This document shows positions 11,250 to 25,130 of a stretch of DNA of 64,000 nucleotides, in pieces. A program made the translations under genes and the position numbers. Source of the DNA: Parelaphostrongylus tenuis. Taxonomy: Eukaryota > Nematoda > Chromadorea > Rhabditida > Metastrongylidae. Location: positions 1 through 64,000 of the forward strand of contig JAHQIW010000471.1 in NCBI GenBank assembly GCA_019055375.1, in the 5' to 3' direction. Below the pieces are notes generated by a model that had not been told where the DNA came from, did no database searches, and saw only the letters and a program-made list of their open reading frames with translations. The first letter of the stretch is position 1; every line of letters begins with the position of its first letter.

Positions 11250-13385
11250 AATCACTGTAAAACCATTTTCACCGTTGTGGTCATCACTTGAAACCGTTCG
11301 CCAAGCAACTTTAGAAGGTTCCAGATGGTCATCAAATGGCGGATGAGTGGGCGAGCAGTTGTGCCATGCACGTGCGCCGACTTCAAAATACTCCAATCGA
11401 TAAGCATATTTAGTTCTATCCGGCAAGTGTGTCGTGTCATATTAACGCGCGGATAGTCCCGCTTTTCTTCATCAATTAATGAGCATAAATTTCACTTCGA
11501 TTATGTCGTTGTTATGTCCGCTTACGCAGGGATCGCTTATCTTTCGTTCACCAGCGCGCTATCACTACATCAAGACACAATTCTAATAAATGAAATTGCT
11601 TTGCACAGAAAACTTGTTCAACAGCAGTCATATACGAAAATTTCTCTGTGAATGATTTTTAATCTCGATGCCGTCATTGAACTGATCATCACTCTTGCAG
11701 ACTACTGGTCAAGTGGTTTGGTAGCGCGCCAATTTTTGAAGTGAGTTGCGTCGACGACGCTGAGAACATGCTCGCGTCTCGCGCGCTATACCTAGTTACG
11801 CACTCTCATCGGCTCTCTCGCTCTCTGCCTTTAACCATGCCCGCCCACACGATACTGCTATATAGGGCCGTTATTCAGCAACACTCCGCTTCTTGTCTCA
11901 TCAATCGCTGCCGTGTTCTGACATATCGTCATTATGTCATGGCTTATTCCCAATCGTTTTGAGCCATATTTCCGAGATTCTTTTATGAGTATAGGGTTGG
12001 CAAGAAATTATCCAAACTTATTCGTTCTAATGATTAGTGTTCAAATATTTGCGTTTTTGTTATAACTATCGTTTGGAGTAGGTTTTTGCGGTTATTTTGA
12101 CAAATAACACTTATATACTACTCGTTTCAAGATGGAGATATCCCGAAAGAAATATGATTATTGACGCTACTCGAGTATCGTTTGGGTTAAAATGATGCTG
12201 AAACTCATCATCGGATTAACGAGACTTGAGTTGACCAAATAGTTGGAAGAACTGCAATTTTTGATCGTTTCAATGAATTCAAGGCTGATAATAAAGAATT
12301 GACGCACAAGCAAGGAGCCGGCCCCCTACAAAGAAAATAACCAAAGAGCTGTTTCAAAAGCATCTTCGTCTATGACTACTAGCATGCTGCTGGCGGCTTT
12401 CGATGCCGAGTTTTACCGCTGCTGGACCTGAAATTGCGGAAAAAGTGGGATAAGGTGATTGGAGTTGAAGGGAAGCACTTTCATTAGTTATTTCTTGTTT
12501 TTATTTATTAAAGAAACGGAGGAATTCTGCACATATACGAAAAACTCTGAAAAATTTTTTGCCAAATTAATTCGTCGCATATATATGAGTTGCCGCTCAT
12601 TTCATCTCTGACGGTCTCCCATTCTATCGATCATTATAATTATTTTTCAATTTTATTGTACTGATCCGTCTCGCAGCTTGTTTTCACTGCGTAGATTCCG
12701 GTCCTTCTTGCAATCATTGTGTTTTTCATCCTCTTCTTGAGCGTTGTAGAATAGTGGTCAAGCACGTCTTCTTGCCATCTCGAGGATAGCCTGGCTGTGG
12801 CGTTACGCGCTCGGCCTTACGAGCTCCGCAGCAAGCATCAACACTCGGTCACGGTTCCCCCACCCCATCCCCCTCTTTCGACGCTATTCTTATACATTAC
12901 GGCTATCTGTTCCGTTATGGCTCTGGCTTAGGTGAGTTTTCCTCTGCCCATTTGTGTGCTCCAGTTCTCAGCTTACGCGTCTCACCGTAGCCACATCTCA
13001 TGCCACCCGGTGCTAAAGTTGATTGCACGAATTGTTATCTTATCACCATTTTCCTCACCGCATATATATCGTAGCACTACATGTTCTCCACTAATCACTG
13101 GACCACCTCATCTTTGCAATAGCCACAACGTCTACTTCTATACCTTTGCTGTTATTTTTTTGTTATTATTGTCGGACTATTGCCGAAAATATGTAGATAA
13201 ACAGTTCAATTTCCCAAATTTGGGATGAATTCACACAACACGGTGTCTAATGAGCAAGTCTTGTGTTAAAAGTTACTCGACGTACTTACAATTGCGTTTC
13301 TTCTCGTCGAGTCTTGAGGCAAACAAATTCCAGTGAAAGAGTCACCGTCATGCACCGGTTCGTTACTTATGAGATTCATTATTTA
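11250..13385 (+). repeat. Family C repeat, copy 2
   Basis: A direct repeat of 7,150-9,330 about 4 kb away, with the same order of landmarks (GTCGACGACGCTGAGAACA near 11,750; minus-strand A-box block near 12,865; tail near 13,203). The final bases (TTCGTTACTTATGAGATTCA, about 13,361-13,380) still align with the tail of copy 1 (TTCGTTACCTATGGGGTTCA, about 9,304). The repeat therefore reaches within a few bases of the first recognised exon of the Sp gene. Confidence 0.65.
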
Positions 13386-13386
13386 G

Positions 13387-15053
<1,667 letters not shown>

Positions 15054-16200
15054 AGTGCTATGATGGACATGATTGCAGCTACCTGCTTTTCTCAAAGTTT
15101 CCTCTTCTCGTTCATTTTGTACTAATTTAACATCTGCATAACAGTGCCTTTGTTGTTCGTTCATCAGACGAGCACATAACAACCGCAAAGACCAAAACGT
15201 TGCATTTCATCCAGATCTAATTCCAGAAGTTGATTTGTCTTTGTACAGTGCGCCAAACTAAAATCTCTCAGATTAGCATAAGTAGTAGTGTAGAGGCATA
15301 TGTGAGTCATCCAGCATGATCGAAGAGGTTGAGTTAGTGCGTTCATCAAAAAATTCCTCAATTTCCTTCAAAATAGTGTTGTAACGTTTGACATAACTAC
15401 ATTTGTTTATTACTAATTTTAACGCACTTCTTTGAGCTGATCATGTTTGGAAAGGTAACCGATTGCCAAATTGAGTGTTTTATTTTTGCAATAATCAAGC
15501 ATCCTAGTTCTGTTCAGACGCGATGATTAACACGATCTAAGATCAAGGTCTACCACTTCTCTTATTAGTTCGAAATCACCTTTCCCGGTTACTCTATCGT
15601 CTCGCCGTTTCATTAGCTCTGTTCAAGTCTGCTTCGATTCACTTCTTCGTTTTCCTTGCTATTCGGTTTTTTCTAACAGTGCTGCCAATACCAACTTGTT
15701 GATAGATTTTGGCTGTTTCAATATAAGGGAATCTTATGCCTAATGTTACGCTTGAAATCATGTTTTGCAGCATCAAATAGTCGAATTGTTTTGTTAGTAA
15801 GTCCTGTGGTAATTCGTTGTTTATTATTTGTACTGTTCAAAATGCCTTCTATGAAGTCGTCTAGCTCATTCAATAATGCTACTGTTTGGTAGGTAATCCA
15901 TCCAAAAAGTAATCTGTTTTTTTTTTTGTAGAAAACAAACAATAGTTATGTATCAAACGTAGAGTCATATAAATGCGAAGTCTTTTTGCTATTTGGATTT
16001 TGAGTTTTATAAAAATTAAGTTTTAATTAGTTCAATTAATTGCGAAAAGTTTTTGCCAAAGCTACAAAGTTCTTGTTGGTCTCATTTTTGATTAGAATTT
16101 GATGTTCACATTTGTTAAATTAAATGAAGTAAAAGAGATGACGTGGAAGGATAGTTGCGAGTGACTGTGATAAACTCGCAACGGTGCACAGTACCTCCTG
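15054..16200. other. No gene recognised downstream of the Sp gene
   Basis: AT-rich sequence, presumably holding the Sp 3' UTR. A 136-aa minus-strand frame at 14,778-15,188 is the shadow of the zinc-finger exon. No clear AATAAA near the stop and no repeat family was identified. Confidence 0.5.
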
Positions 16201-16204
16201 ATTG

Positions 16205-16430
16205 AGATTAGGGTCCTTTCATGCTATACGGGGTCAAACGAAGAAACGACCCGTTCGCTGGACAAGGACTTTTCATAAGAGTATTAGTAGTCATTCTCAA
16301 TCTCCAATCTCTGGCTGCTGCGCTACGTGGCCGTTTTTTGAAAAAGCCTTGTTATAACGGATGTAGCAGAAACATATGTTTCATACGCGCATGTTTCTCG
16401 TATAAGAGAACTTTGTTCTAAAATTAAAAG
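16205..16430 (+). repeat. Family G MITE-like unit
   Basis: GAAGAAACGACCCGTTCGCT, then AAGAGTATTAGTAGTCATTC, then CTGGCTGCTGCGCTACGTGG, then CCGTTTTTTGAAAAAG in the family order. It stands alone here, outside family A/B. Confidence 0.6.
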
Positions 16431-16779
16431 TATCCATTCGACAGGGTGATTTTAGACGATTCCAACGCTATGTTTATTTTCTGGAAAGACCGTTTCACTG
16501 CAGTGTAGTGGGAAGAAGAAGATCGAGTTTCACGTGCGTTTGCTAGTCGTCTTTTGTGTGTGTTGGGCATATACTGGACGTGGCTTAGTATGGCATTCGG
16601 CGATCGATTGATCAAATTTGCTAGCGGTTTACATATGTGACGTGCGATTTTTGTTATTTAGTATGGGATTTCTTTTCGCTTTGATAGAAACTCCAAATAG
16701 AACGTATGACTTTGATACTACAGGATTTCCTCTACGCGGTCAATTTGTTTTTCACGCGTCCAACGAAGTAATAAGCAAA

Positions 16780-16900
16780 TGGGCGCGGCTGTGCAGAACG
16801 TGGTTTTATTTTCAGTGCCACATCGTTTTAAAAAGAGCTTTTCCAAAAAACTCCCACTTAGCACAGTAGCCAGAGAACTAAGAGTGCCAGAAATTTTTGT
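16780..16900 (-). repeat. Family G MITE-like unit, reversed
   Basis: Plus-strand text AAAAAGAGCTTTTCCAAAAA and CACAGTAGCCAGAGAAC is the reverse complement of the family G right half. Confidence 0.5.
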
Positions 16901-17439
16901 AGATTCTGCATTCGAAGATAAACATTCCGTCGGGCATATATGAAGCATTCATAACCAGTCCGCTCCCCTCAATATCGTTCTTGTTATGAGAGAAGCACGA
17001 GCTTCACATGCGTGCTTCGATACTTGAACCGAAGGTGTCCATCGATCCATATGTTTCGGTGTCTCGAAACACTAAAAAATTGGACTTTGTAATCCTTCCT
17101 CATTGACGGAATGGCGCGTTAAAGCACTGAACCTGATACGTGGCTTAAATACGAAAAATTCCACTTTTTCATTTCGTCATTCACTTTTTTTCCAAATTCT
17201 TTGTCTGGACATATTTTTCAAAATAAACATACTGAATAACCATAGTAAACGACAAATTAGTTCTGTTGTATTTGCTGTTCTTTCTTTGACCTTCTGGGGA
17301 CCGTGAAGGTCTTTTTGATGCTCAGCGGGAGACGCGAAGTCTCACTCAGCTACTGTTCCCACAACCTCGACATTAGCGATCGGTTATATTTTCCTTGCTG
17401 GTTAAGCCACTAACACGAGGTTTACGATTGTTATTTTAT

Positions 17440-18020
17440 TATGCAAGAGAATACGAGCAGCTTGGGGAACGTTTAAGAACATCGAAGATGTAGTGAAGAG
17501 GACTAAGAACATCCGACTCCGTGCCCACTTTTTCTACTCGACGATCATCCCTGCCCTAACGTATGCAGCAGAGACCTGGTCGCTGCGTAAGCAGCATGAA
17601 AGATCACTTGGCGTTATCGAGCGCGCAGTCAGAAGGTAGATGCTAGGTGTATCCTGTATCTCGCAAATGAGAGAAAGGATCCGAAGTTCCGACCTAGGTT
17701 AACGATCGAAAATCAGAGACGCCGTTCTACATACCAGGATATCAAAAATAAGGTGGGCCGGACACGTGATGCGCTTCAACGACAACCGATGAACGAGAGC
17801 CGTTACCGACTGGATTCCCCGGTATATGAAGCGCTATACGGGAAAACCGAAGATCCATTGGTCCGATATCTTAACGAAAGCTATAGAAGAAAGATATGAT
17901 GCTCAGCGAATCCATAGAGCGAGAAGGACCCACTGGGCTATTCTTGCACGTGATAGGGAAGACTGGAAGTGTTGCTGGTACCCGCTCGAGTCACTTAACG
18001 ATTGACGGGACGATAAGTGA
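17440..18020 (+). mobile_element. RTE-a non-LTR retrotransposon 3' fragment
   Basis: Broken frames on the plus strand read ALTYAAETWSLRKQHERSLG, a MLGVS segment, WAGHVMRFNDN and REDWKCCWYPLESL. This is the C-terminal end of an RTE-clade polymerase protein, followed by the 3' end GGGACGATAAGTGATACAG, whose trailing GATA-rich sequence is typical of RTE tails. A TAG interrupts the frame near 17,638. The element is 5'-truncated, missing the endonuclease and the RT catalytic core. The copies at 33.84-34.6 kb and 48.48-49.3 kb belong to the same subfamily. Confidence 0.8.
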
Positions 18021-18123
18021 TACAGATGATTATATTTTACTGCATCGAATATTCGAATATGAGCGCTGTACTGCACAAGGAAATTCGACTCGAACAAGGG
18101 CGAAGTAAATATATACGCACTGA

Positions 18124-18222
18124 TGTAGAGTGGTGTGCAGAACTTTCGCGTCAGGCGGTACTAGAGCCCGCGCCTCACTCTTTCCGGCATTGCTTGCTCT
18201 ATCCGTTGCACTACTGACTCAC
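18124..18222 (-). mobile_element. tRNA-derived SINE, group 1, copy 1
   Basis: On the minus strand it reads AGTAGTGCAACGGATAGAGC (A-box), GCCGGAAAGAGTGAGG and GGGCTCTAGTACC (B-box). It is inverted relative to the copy at 18,328-18,597. Confidence 0.6.
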
Positions 18223-18291
18223 ATTTAGAAGCGGTTAAAGTTATTAATGTGTTAATATACTATGTTATGTTATTATGAAATAAAAAAGTTA

Positions 18292-18312
18292 TTAACCGCT
18301 AAAAGCGGTTAA
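18292..18312. repeat. Short perfect palindrome
   Basis: TTAACCGCT and AGCGGTTAA flank three A residues. Its right arm begins the 24-nt sequence repeated on the far side of the neighbouring SINE. Confidence 0.85.
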
Positions 18313-18327
18313 TTAAAAAGAATCTTG

Positions 18328-18597
18328 TTTGATTTTTGATACCCAATATCTGTCAGCGTGACCGGGTTCTATGTCGAGACCGACTACCCGGGCCAGGCCG
18401 TTGACGGCTGGTGGCTGGCAGATAGGTGCACTGTAGAGTAGAAAGAGCGATGTGCAAAATGGGCGTGAGTAGTGTAACGGATAGAGCACGCATCACCGGA
18501 AAGAGTGAGGTGCGGGTTCTAATCCCGCCTGGCGCGAAAAATTTCCATATCACTCTACATCAATGGGTATATATTTGTAACATCATACCACTTCTAG
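18328..18597 (+). mobile_element. tRNA-derived SINE, group 1, copy 2, with long flanking direct repeats
   Basis: The element has a head (ATCTGTCAGCGTGACCGGG, GACTACCCGGGCCAGGCCG), a tRNA-like part (GTGTAACGGATAGAGCACGC as A-box, GGGTTCTAATCCCGCC as B-box) and a short tail. It is flanked by 24-nt direct repeats beginning AGCGGTTAA at 18,304 and 18,599, identical at 22 of 24 positions, consistent with a target-site duplication. A related copy lies at 54,345-54,575 (-). Pol III transcription and LINE-dependent mobilisation are inferred. Confidence 0.65.
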
Positions 18598-18629
18598 AAG
18601 CGGTTAAATAAAAAGAATCTCGGATGGAA

Positions 18630-19740
18630 TCTTTCTTTGCCTCCATGTAATGCACAAGTTTCGAGAAAAGTCCAATGGTGATGAATTTTAATGCAATTTT
18701 CTTTTTGAAAGTTGTAGCTGTAGCCATATTCTCTTTCTAGAATAATTGAATCAACTACTTTAATCACGAAAAAATTTTGCTGGGTTAAGCATTACAAATG
18801 TGATGACGGGCTATGTAAAATAAGTAAAATAAACAAGTTTTTGGAAAGACTGTAGAGGAAGTTTGGCTGATTAAAGGCGCTGAGAATGGATGGTCAATAA
18901 TATCTGCGACTGATGCGCAAAAGTCATCCTTCTCTTTCACCCGGCTAAGAAGTATTACTTTTGATTACTACTCAATTTTACACAGCCTTTCATCACTATT
19001 TACAGCGCTTATTTCAGAACTTCATCATTTCGATTCGTTTCTTTGCATTTATCATCCTCAGAGGCCTTCGAACAGATCACAGCTGCTCCAGCTGCTTCTT
19101 AAGGATTTCGTCTATTTCGTCTTTTTCTGAATGTCGTAAAATGCTGTTTGGTGGCAAAGATTGAACCAGCACCTTGCTTCTCGCATGACTGGCCACTGAA
19201 CTACCTATCCGGAAAGTTTGAAGAATGTTATTTCAGAATCTCATAAATGCGAAATTTTGCAATGACTTATCATCAAATTAACCCACCACTTTCTAGAAAC
19301 ATCCAAAATTTCGTACTTCAGCTCAAAAAACTTAAGCTATGTGTCTTTTATTTTCACTACTTACTATTGTTCCATACAACAGACAAAACAAATGAATCAC
19401 TGGGTGGATTGCCTACAAGGATAATGGAAGAAAAACGAACAGACGATAGACAGTGTCGTATCAAACGATCCTCGTTTTTTGTGTCTATATACTTATTTTG
19501 CCAAGTATTCTGTTTATTAAAATGCTAATAATTACAACTAATCAACATGAGCTGTTGCACAATGGATCACGACATGAGCAGATGTGGTGCGGTAGAGACA
19601 TACACGTCAAAATCTGTTCACGAAAACATTTTACCAGGTTCGTTACACCAATCGCTTACATATTAAAATTTATTCTTCTAAAAATTTCGTTGGGACCAAC
19701 AAGTTGCTGTTCTTTTCTTTTCATTACATAGCTAGATTTT
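18630..19740 (-). repeat. Family A/B fragment, inverted
   Basis: It matches the reverse complement of about 1-1,040: for example TGTAGCTGTAGCCATATTCTC (18,715), CTATGTAAAATAAGTAAAAT (18,811), CGCATGACTGGCCACTGAAC (19,183) and ACTTTCTAGAAACATCC (19,291). No coding content was recognised. Confidence 0.6.
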
Positions 19741-19959
19741 TGAAGTGATTCAGAATTTGATCAAGAACATTCAATATGACTTGTTTCCAGTGATCCATTT
19801 CAGCCTGCCATAGAGTTTTTGAGCCTCTCTTTGTTTCTACTTTCCTCAAGTCTGTGTGCCAGGCGCAAAATTCTGCTTACAACAATCCAAGCTCTCGCGA
19901 TTCTGTAGAAAATGAAGAAACGGCATAGTTGCCAAAACTTTCATGACTGAAAACGTTTT

Positions 19960-20390
19960 CTATGTCATTGATTCTAAATCAAGTTTCTTTGACATATGCC
20001 TGACTTGGATGGACTTCCCCTCATACATCGCCTGAATAATGAGCGACTCGAGTTGGTTCCCTGTCGTTCCTTGAGGTTGCTTATTTTCCTATATAAAGGC
20101 ACCTGAGTGAAAAACCAATTTTTCAAAAGGAGAGCAGCGAAAGGAATGGTATCATTTGCTTGACTGTGTGTCACGGAAGATACAAAATAATATTCCCTCC
20201 TTGCAATCGCTCCGAATTATTGGGCCCAAATGAGATGCAAGAGAAACACGGAACCGCCTCCCTTTGATCCCTTCACAACCTCCGTCATTTTTGCATGGAA
20301 TGTCACCATGGAACTACGTACCATGAAAGCATTATTTAAGTTCATATTTAAATCAGAATGCACGACCCACGAGCACGTGCAAAATGCACG
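19960..20390. repeat. Low-copy repeat H, copy 1
   Basis: Diverged but collinear with 34,640-35,100; the shared text CTATATAAAGGCACC/CATATATAGGCACC is followed by a matching order of segments. The pair of repeat H and a Tc-like segment recurs in both places, suggesting one larger element. No coding content was seen. Confidence 0.4.
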
Positions 20391-20419
20391 ATTTTAGAGA
20401 TTTCTGGGTTCCTTCTGAT

Positions 20420-20580
20420 TCTGAGGGAACAAATGAAAAAGCGATCTCATTCACTGGAGAAGAACCTTTTATAGGAGTATTAGTAATCATTCGAATGCTG
20501 AGACTTGAGGCTACAGCTCCACGTGGTCGGTTTTTTGAAACACCCCTTTGTGACGCTGTGCTTCTAGATCAAATAATATG
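20420..20580 (+). repeat. Family G MITE-like unit
   Basis: GCGATCTCATTCACTGGAG, TTTTATAGGAGTATTAGTAA, CCACGTGGTCGGTTTTTTG in family order. Confidence 0.6.
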
Positions 20581-20639
20581 TGTGAAGCTTGTCTTGCCTT
20601 CTTTTATATGACGCGTATAATTCGTTGGAAGCGGAAGGG

Positions 20640-22110
20640 CATATAAGTGTGTAGAGAGTTTTTCGTAGTGCCTTAGTGAATCGCCTTATCAGGAGTTCCT
20701 TTCAAAGCAGATGAAATATTCCCAATTGAAAAACAATCTACCGATCGTCCTCCTCGACCCACCCCATGTCGCGCCGCTGTCACGGCTATCGCCTTATCGA
20801 ATAGTTAGGAAACCACTTGCCAAAATTGTGAACCTCAACCTTATTTTACCTGCTCAACCGTATTTCCGAAAATAAGCACATGGCTGGAATCACAAAACAT
20901 TACGCTTAGATGATTACTAACAGTCAAAAGAAGGAGCCTTTCGGGCAAGTTTTATCGCATAAATCAAAAAGCCAGAGGAGATCAAAAGATGAAAGAGATT
21001 TTCAAAAAGCATTTTTGAGTTCTTTGAAGCTTGCGCTACAGTTTGAGCACTAGTACTCGAAGGAATGAGTTGTGGCCGGTGAAATATAAGCGAGATAAAC
21101 AAAAAATCACGTAGTTCTATGGAACCCGGCGACGTGAGTCTGTAGTCAGAAGTTTCAGCTTTCGAATCAATACTAACTGTTTTATGAAAAGTCCCTCTAT
21201 AGTGATTGAAAACAGTTCTTCATTTGCTCCCTTGTAATCAAAAAGTACCAATTTCTGATAGGCATGCCGGTGTCACGACTCATATTATCACAAAATGAGA
21301 AACTATTTTATTCTTCACAACTGCAAAATATTGTTCCTACACTATTCCTCTGACATATCAATTCTGGCCAAGTTACCAAGCAATACTTGCGATGCACTGT
21401 TGAGTGTTATAGGCAAGTTTGAGATCAAAAATCCCAGTTAATATAAAACCTTTGACACAGTCGACAGTGCATAAAATTCTGTACGACTACAAATCAGTGG
21501 TGCGCTATGGAAAGACAGCGTTGACTCGGCCAGGCACGATAAGCATAAAACGCTGAATTCTAACTACACGGTGAGAAGAGTTTAACTTGTTCTCTTTTGT
21601 TTGTCGTTCCATTTTGATATATCTTGTGAAGTCTAAAAATTAATGATCAAGTAGTTCAAAAATAAAAAGGATTCCGCAGCAAGTAGAATTCTAGCTATTG
21701 TTGGTGAAATCTTTTATATCGCGCATTGAAATTGCTTAGCTAGCTCTGAACAACATAGAACTTGGAGTCGAATGGCGACCGTCGTTTCCTAGAATCAGGA
21801 TTTAACGCGCATTGCGATGTTCATTGCACTCAGTGCACAGCAGTTTTGGCAGAATATCTAGGTATGCTCTTTGATCATACAGGTGGTTTAGATTTCCGAA
21901 TTTTAGTGTGAATGAATATTTACAACAAAACTTCTTCACGTGAAAATCGCTTTTGTTGGCACCTGCGGAAGGCCAATTTTTCATAAGGATATTTGAAGAA
22001 ATGCCGCATTTGATTCACGTGCAAGGCTTGGGGAAGTAAATGCGCTGTTATTAGTGGAACAAAGATGGCGTAGCTGCCGGGTACCAATTTCCATTTTAAT
22101 GAAAATTTAG
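20640..22110. other. No gene recognised
   Basis: Apart from the Tc-like remnant I see only AT-rich sequence with chance-length frames. Confidence 0.5.
21415..21620 (+). mobile_element. Possible Tc1/Tc3-type transposase N-terminal remnant
   Basis: The plus frame reads QSTVHKILYDYKSVVRYGKT then ALTRPG, which resembles the helix-turn-helix start of Tc1/Tc3-like transposases (a TVxxIL segment before a basic RPG-type hinge). The copy at 35,255-35,430 preserves KSVMYYGKTAFARPGKI in the corresponding frame. Stops surround it and no DDE core was found nearby. The family assignment is tentative. Confidence 0.35.
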
Positions 22111-22119
22111 TTAAACTCT

Positions 22120-24420
22120 GACATAATGTTCTATGAATATAAACAGGTAATTTGGTGTCACAGTGTCATCTCCTCTGCCAGTGGTGGTGCGGTGTGGCAT
22201 TAAAAATTTGTATACAGAGTCGGCGCCTAATTCATCGGCGCGTAGCATCAAAGTTTTTCGAGAAACAAGTCGAAACGTGCAAAGTGTAGGTAACCTCCAT
22301 GAAGGCCATTTCTTGCAAATGTGTCAAGTGATGGCTTTGTTTCTTCTTTTTTGTCGTTTCTTACAGGCAAAGACCTATTTTGTTATTATGCCGATCACGT
22401 GAGGGTGTCTTCCAGAAGCCCAGAAAACTCAACAAACGGTGGAGAAGATTGAGTTTTCTGAAAGACTCCTGAATGGTAATGTCTGAGCAGGCTACTGCCA
22501 CACACATGCATCGGCTACTAGCTATGACAATCGATAAACATGGCAAGACCATACACGAATATATCGTCGCCATACTTACGGCGATCGTGACAATCATCTT
22601 CACCAGTCAAAGAACATTCGTTTCATTTCCGTTACGTCATCGTCATATTAAAACGCGATCCTATCTCTGTTATTCAACATTCGCCAGTCGATGCGCATAC
22701 GCTTGTTTACAAGTGTATCGCCACTATGTGAAAACTTATTCCAAAAAATGAGGTTGTTCTCGGTGACAAAACTCATCTGAAACATTTCTATATTCTTCTG
22801 CTGAAGTTTACTAAATTCCTATTGTTATTCTAGCAATGATCTCGGCCAGTACCGACTATCACTTTAGCATACCTTGACAGCGTAACAATATCTGAAGTGT
22901 ACTGCGTGGATGACGCTCAGAAACACGTTCGCGTTTCGGTCACTCCGCCCAACCACACTCTCTTGTTGTCACTCTGACTCCCTATCTATAGCCATGCCAC
23001 GCCCTCCCGACACTGATATGTAAGGCCGTTGTTCAGCAGCACTCAACTCCTTACGATCCAACGAGGCCTTGTTCTGACTGTTCATATCGTGATCATCTCA
23101 TAGCCCATTCCTATCGTACTGCTATGTAACGGATCGTGTAAAGAGTCTGTGCCGTTTTGGTGTTCAATATGATTTTTACAACTAAATTACATGATTTTGG
23201 CATCGCTCATTTGTGCATTTTCTTGCGTTCACTTTGTTGTACAGTTTGCCTATACTCCTTAAGATGGAGTCGTCTTGGGTACAAACGCTCTTGCTACTCA
23301 TGCACGAATGGCGCGTCGGTGAAACTGTTAACGAAGCGATAGAAGTTAAAAGAGCTTGCGGCGGTGATATGACTGCGAAAAAGACGGTCAGGAAGTGCTT
23401 TAGGTCAGACAAGTTATATATCAAATTGCTTGCAAGAAAATGCACAGCTGAATGTTGCCAAAATCATATAACTTTACTGCATAAATCATATAGCGATACG
23501 ATTTTTTACACAACCTGTTACTTCCATGGTCATAGCCCTTATGAGCTATCTCATACATGCGTAAGTCACTGAACACTCTATGGCTTGGGGACCGGCTCTT
23601 TACCAATCTATATACTTCACTCTTATTGCCGATCATGGCATCATCATTTCCGATAATCGTGACTGTCTGTTCTACTATGATTGCAGCTTGAGTGAGGTGA
23701 ACTCTGCTAGGATGCTCGCTTTAGGTCTCTTGCCTCTCTGTACTTACATCTCACGTCGCTCAGTGCTGGAGACAGTTGTACATAATGTTGTTCTATCACT
23801 ATGTTACCTCTTTACCACTGCACGGAGATCCTTGCTCAATCAGCACATAACTGGTTATGCAATCATATTAATCCATCAACAATCTGATAATATACTTTAA
23901 GCCTTTCATTAGATCTGTTATGACCGCTCATACAATGCAACACACGTGTTTTAGCCATACAACCTCTTTATTTGCACAATGCTTTCTCGTTTAGTCAATT
24001 CCTTAGGTAGTTACCCCAATGCAAAAGAATCGACGACGAACTTTTTACGTTCGAAGTAAGCGAAAACGATCACCGTGGATTGAATGTCTGTTGCATGGAA
24101 TATGGCTGCTACGTGGGCATATGAAATAGAAATGAAAATCGGCTATTTTGGGGCCTTCATGAGGCTTAATTTAGCAATAGTCATATAGCGTGTCTGCACT
24201 CATACCTTTGTTGTCATTCTTTTGTTGATGTCGTTGTCACACGGCTGTTGTAAATATATAGATGCATAATTTAGCTACCCAAGTTTGGGGTAAATTCGCA
24301 CAGCAAGCCGTCAGTCAAGCAAGCTCACCTCCGCAAGCCAATCGTGAGCAGTTCCACTTGCGTATCCTCTTTTTGATTCGTTAGGCAATACGATTTCTAT
24401 TGAAGAAACACGGATATGGA
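22120..24420 (+). repeat. Family C repeat, copy 3, with the clearest SL1-like tail
   Basis: It aligns with 40,610-42,540 from CACAGTGTCATCTCCTCTGC onward, and with the other copies at GTGGATGACGCTCAGAAACA (22,909). The tail at 24,266-24,290 has TACCCAAGTTTG followed by GGGTAAA, 22 of 25 positions identical to the nematode SL1 exon/donor region. No coding content was recognised. Confidence 0.6.
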
Positions 24421-24429
24421 TGCAAGGGT

Positions 24430-25130
24430 TGATTACTTGTAACCCCCCATGTCTGTGGGATTTTTTAGTAGTTTTTAGTCATTATCGTGCTGTAAGTGAA
24501 TGATAGGTATATTCTATAAAGAAAGTATTGCTACAGCCATTGAATTCAGTTCCAAAAATTACATAGTGACATGTAACTGACCCAATACAGCTCAACTAAG
24601 AGATATTATCGAGGAAATGACAGTGTAAGAAGAAACTAGCCTGTTTGTCTTTGGTGAAAATGGCTATTATACACCAAGCTTGATTTTTTTCGGCTTTTTA
24701 TGACATTCCGTTAAAGAGCGATGGACGGATCGCCATATTACTTGCACGTGCACGATCGTTGGAATGATAGCTCAAGTTGTGGTGGAAAGAACTCGCAAGC
24801 GGGCAACAAGCGAAAAAAAAGGGAGACCAATAGGATACTGGAAAATTTGTGGAACTACACGAAGTGTTAGTTTGGTCGCTCTTATAGCATAAGTTTCAAT
24901 CCGCTCAGCACTATACTGCAACATAATCGTTGCGTTTTTTTTACATAGTTGTTGCAAATGTTCTTACCTTTCTAGGTCGTGACAGACACACGTGAGAAGC
25001 CATAATCAGCGATTTGCTTAAGTTTCTATCATAAACCTGCTGCACTGCAATTTCGATTAATCCACAGCGGGCAATGGGCGTTTCGTAGAGTTATGCTCTA
25101 TCCACCCTTTATGCAACCGATAAGAGATGT
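24430..25130 (+). repeat. Family A/B internal fragment
   Basis: CTTGATTTTTTTCGGC (24,680), a GAACTCGCAAGCGGGCAAC segment and AAAAAGGGAGACCAA match 3,250-3,410 and 45,350-45,510. An upstream piece matches about 880-1,000. The middle of the family is missing. Confidence 0.5.

Noticed and set aside
18456..18540. A functional tRNA gene
   Set aside because: Internal boxes are present but acceptor and anticodon stems do not pair, and the sequence recurs as a dispersed repeat.
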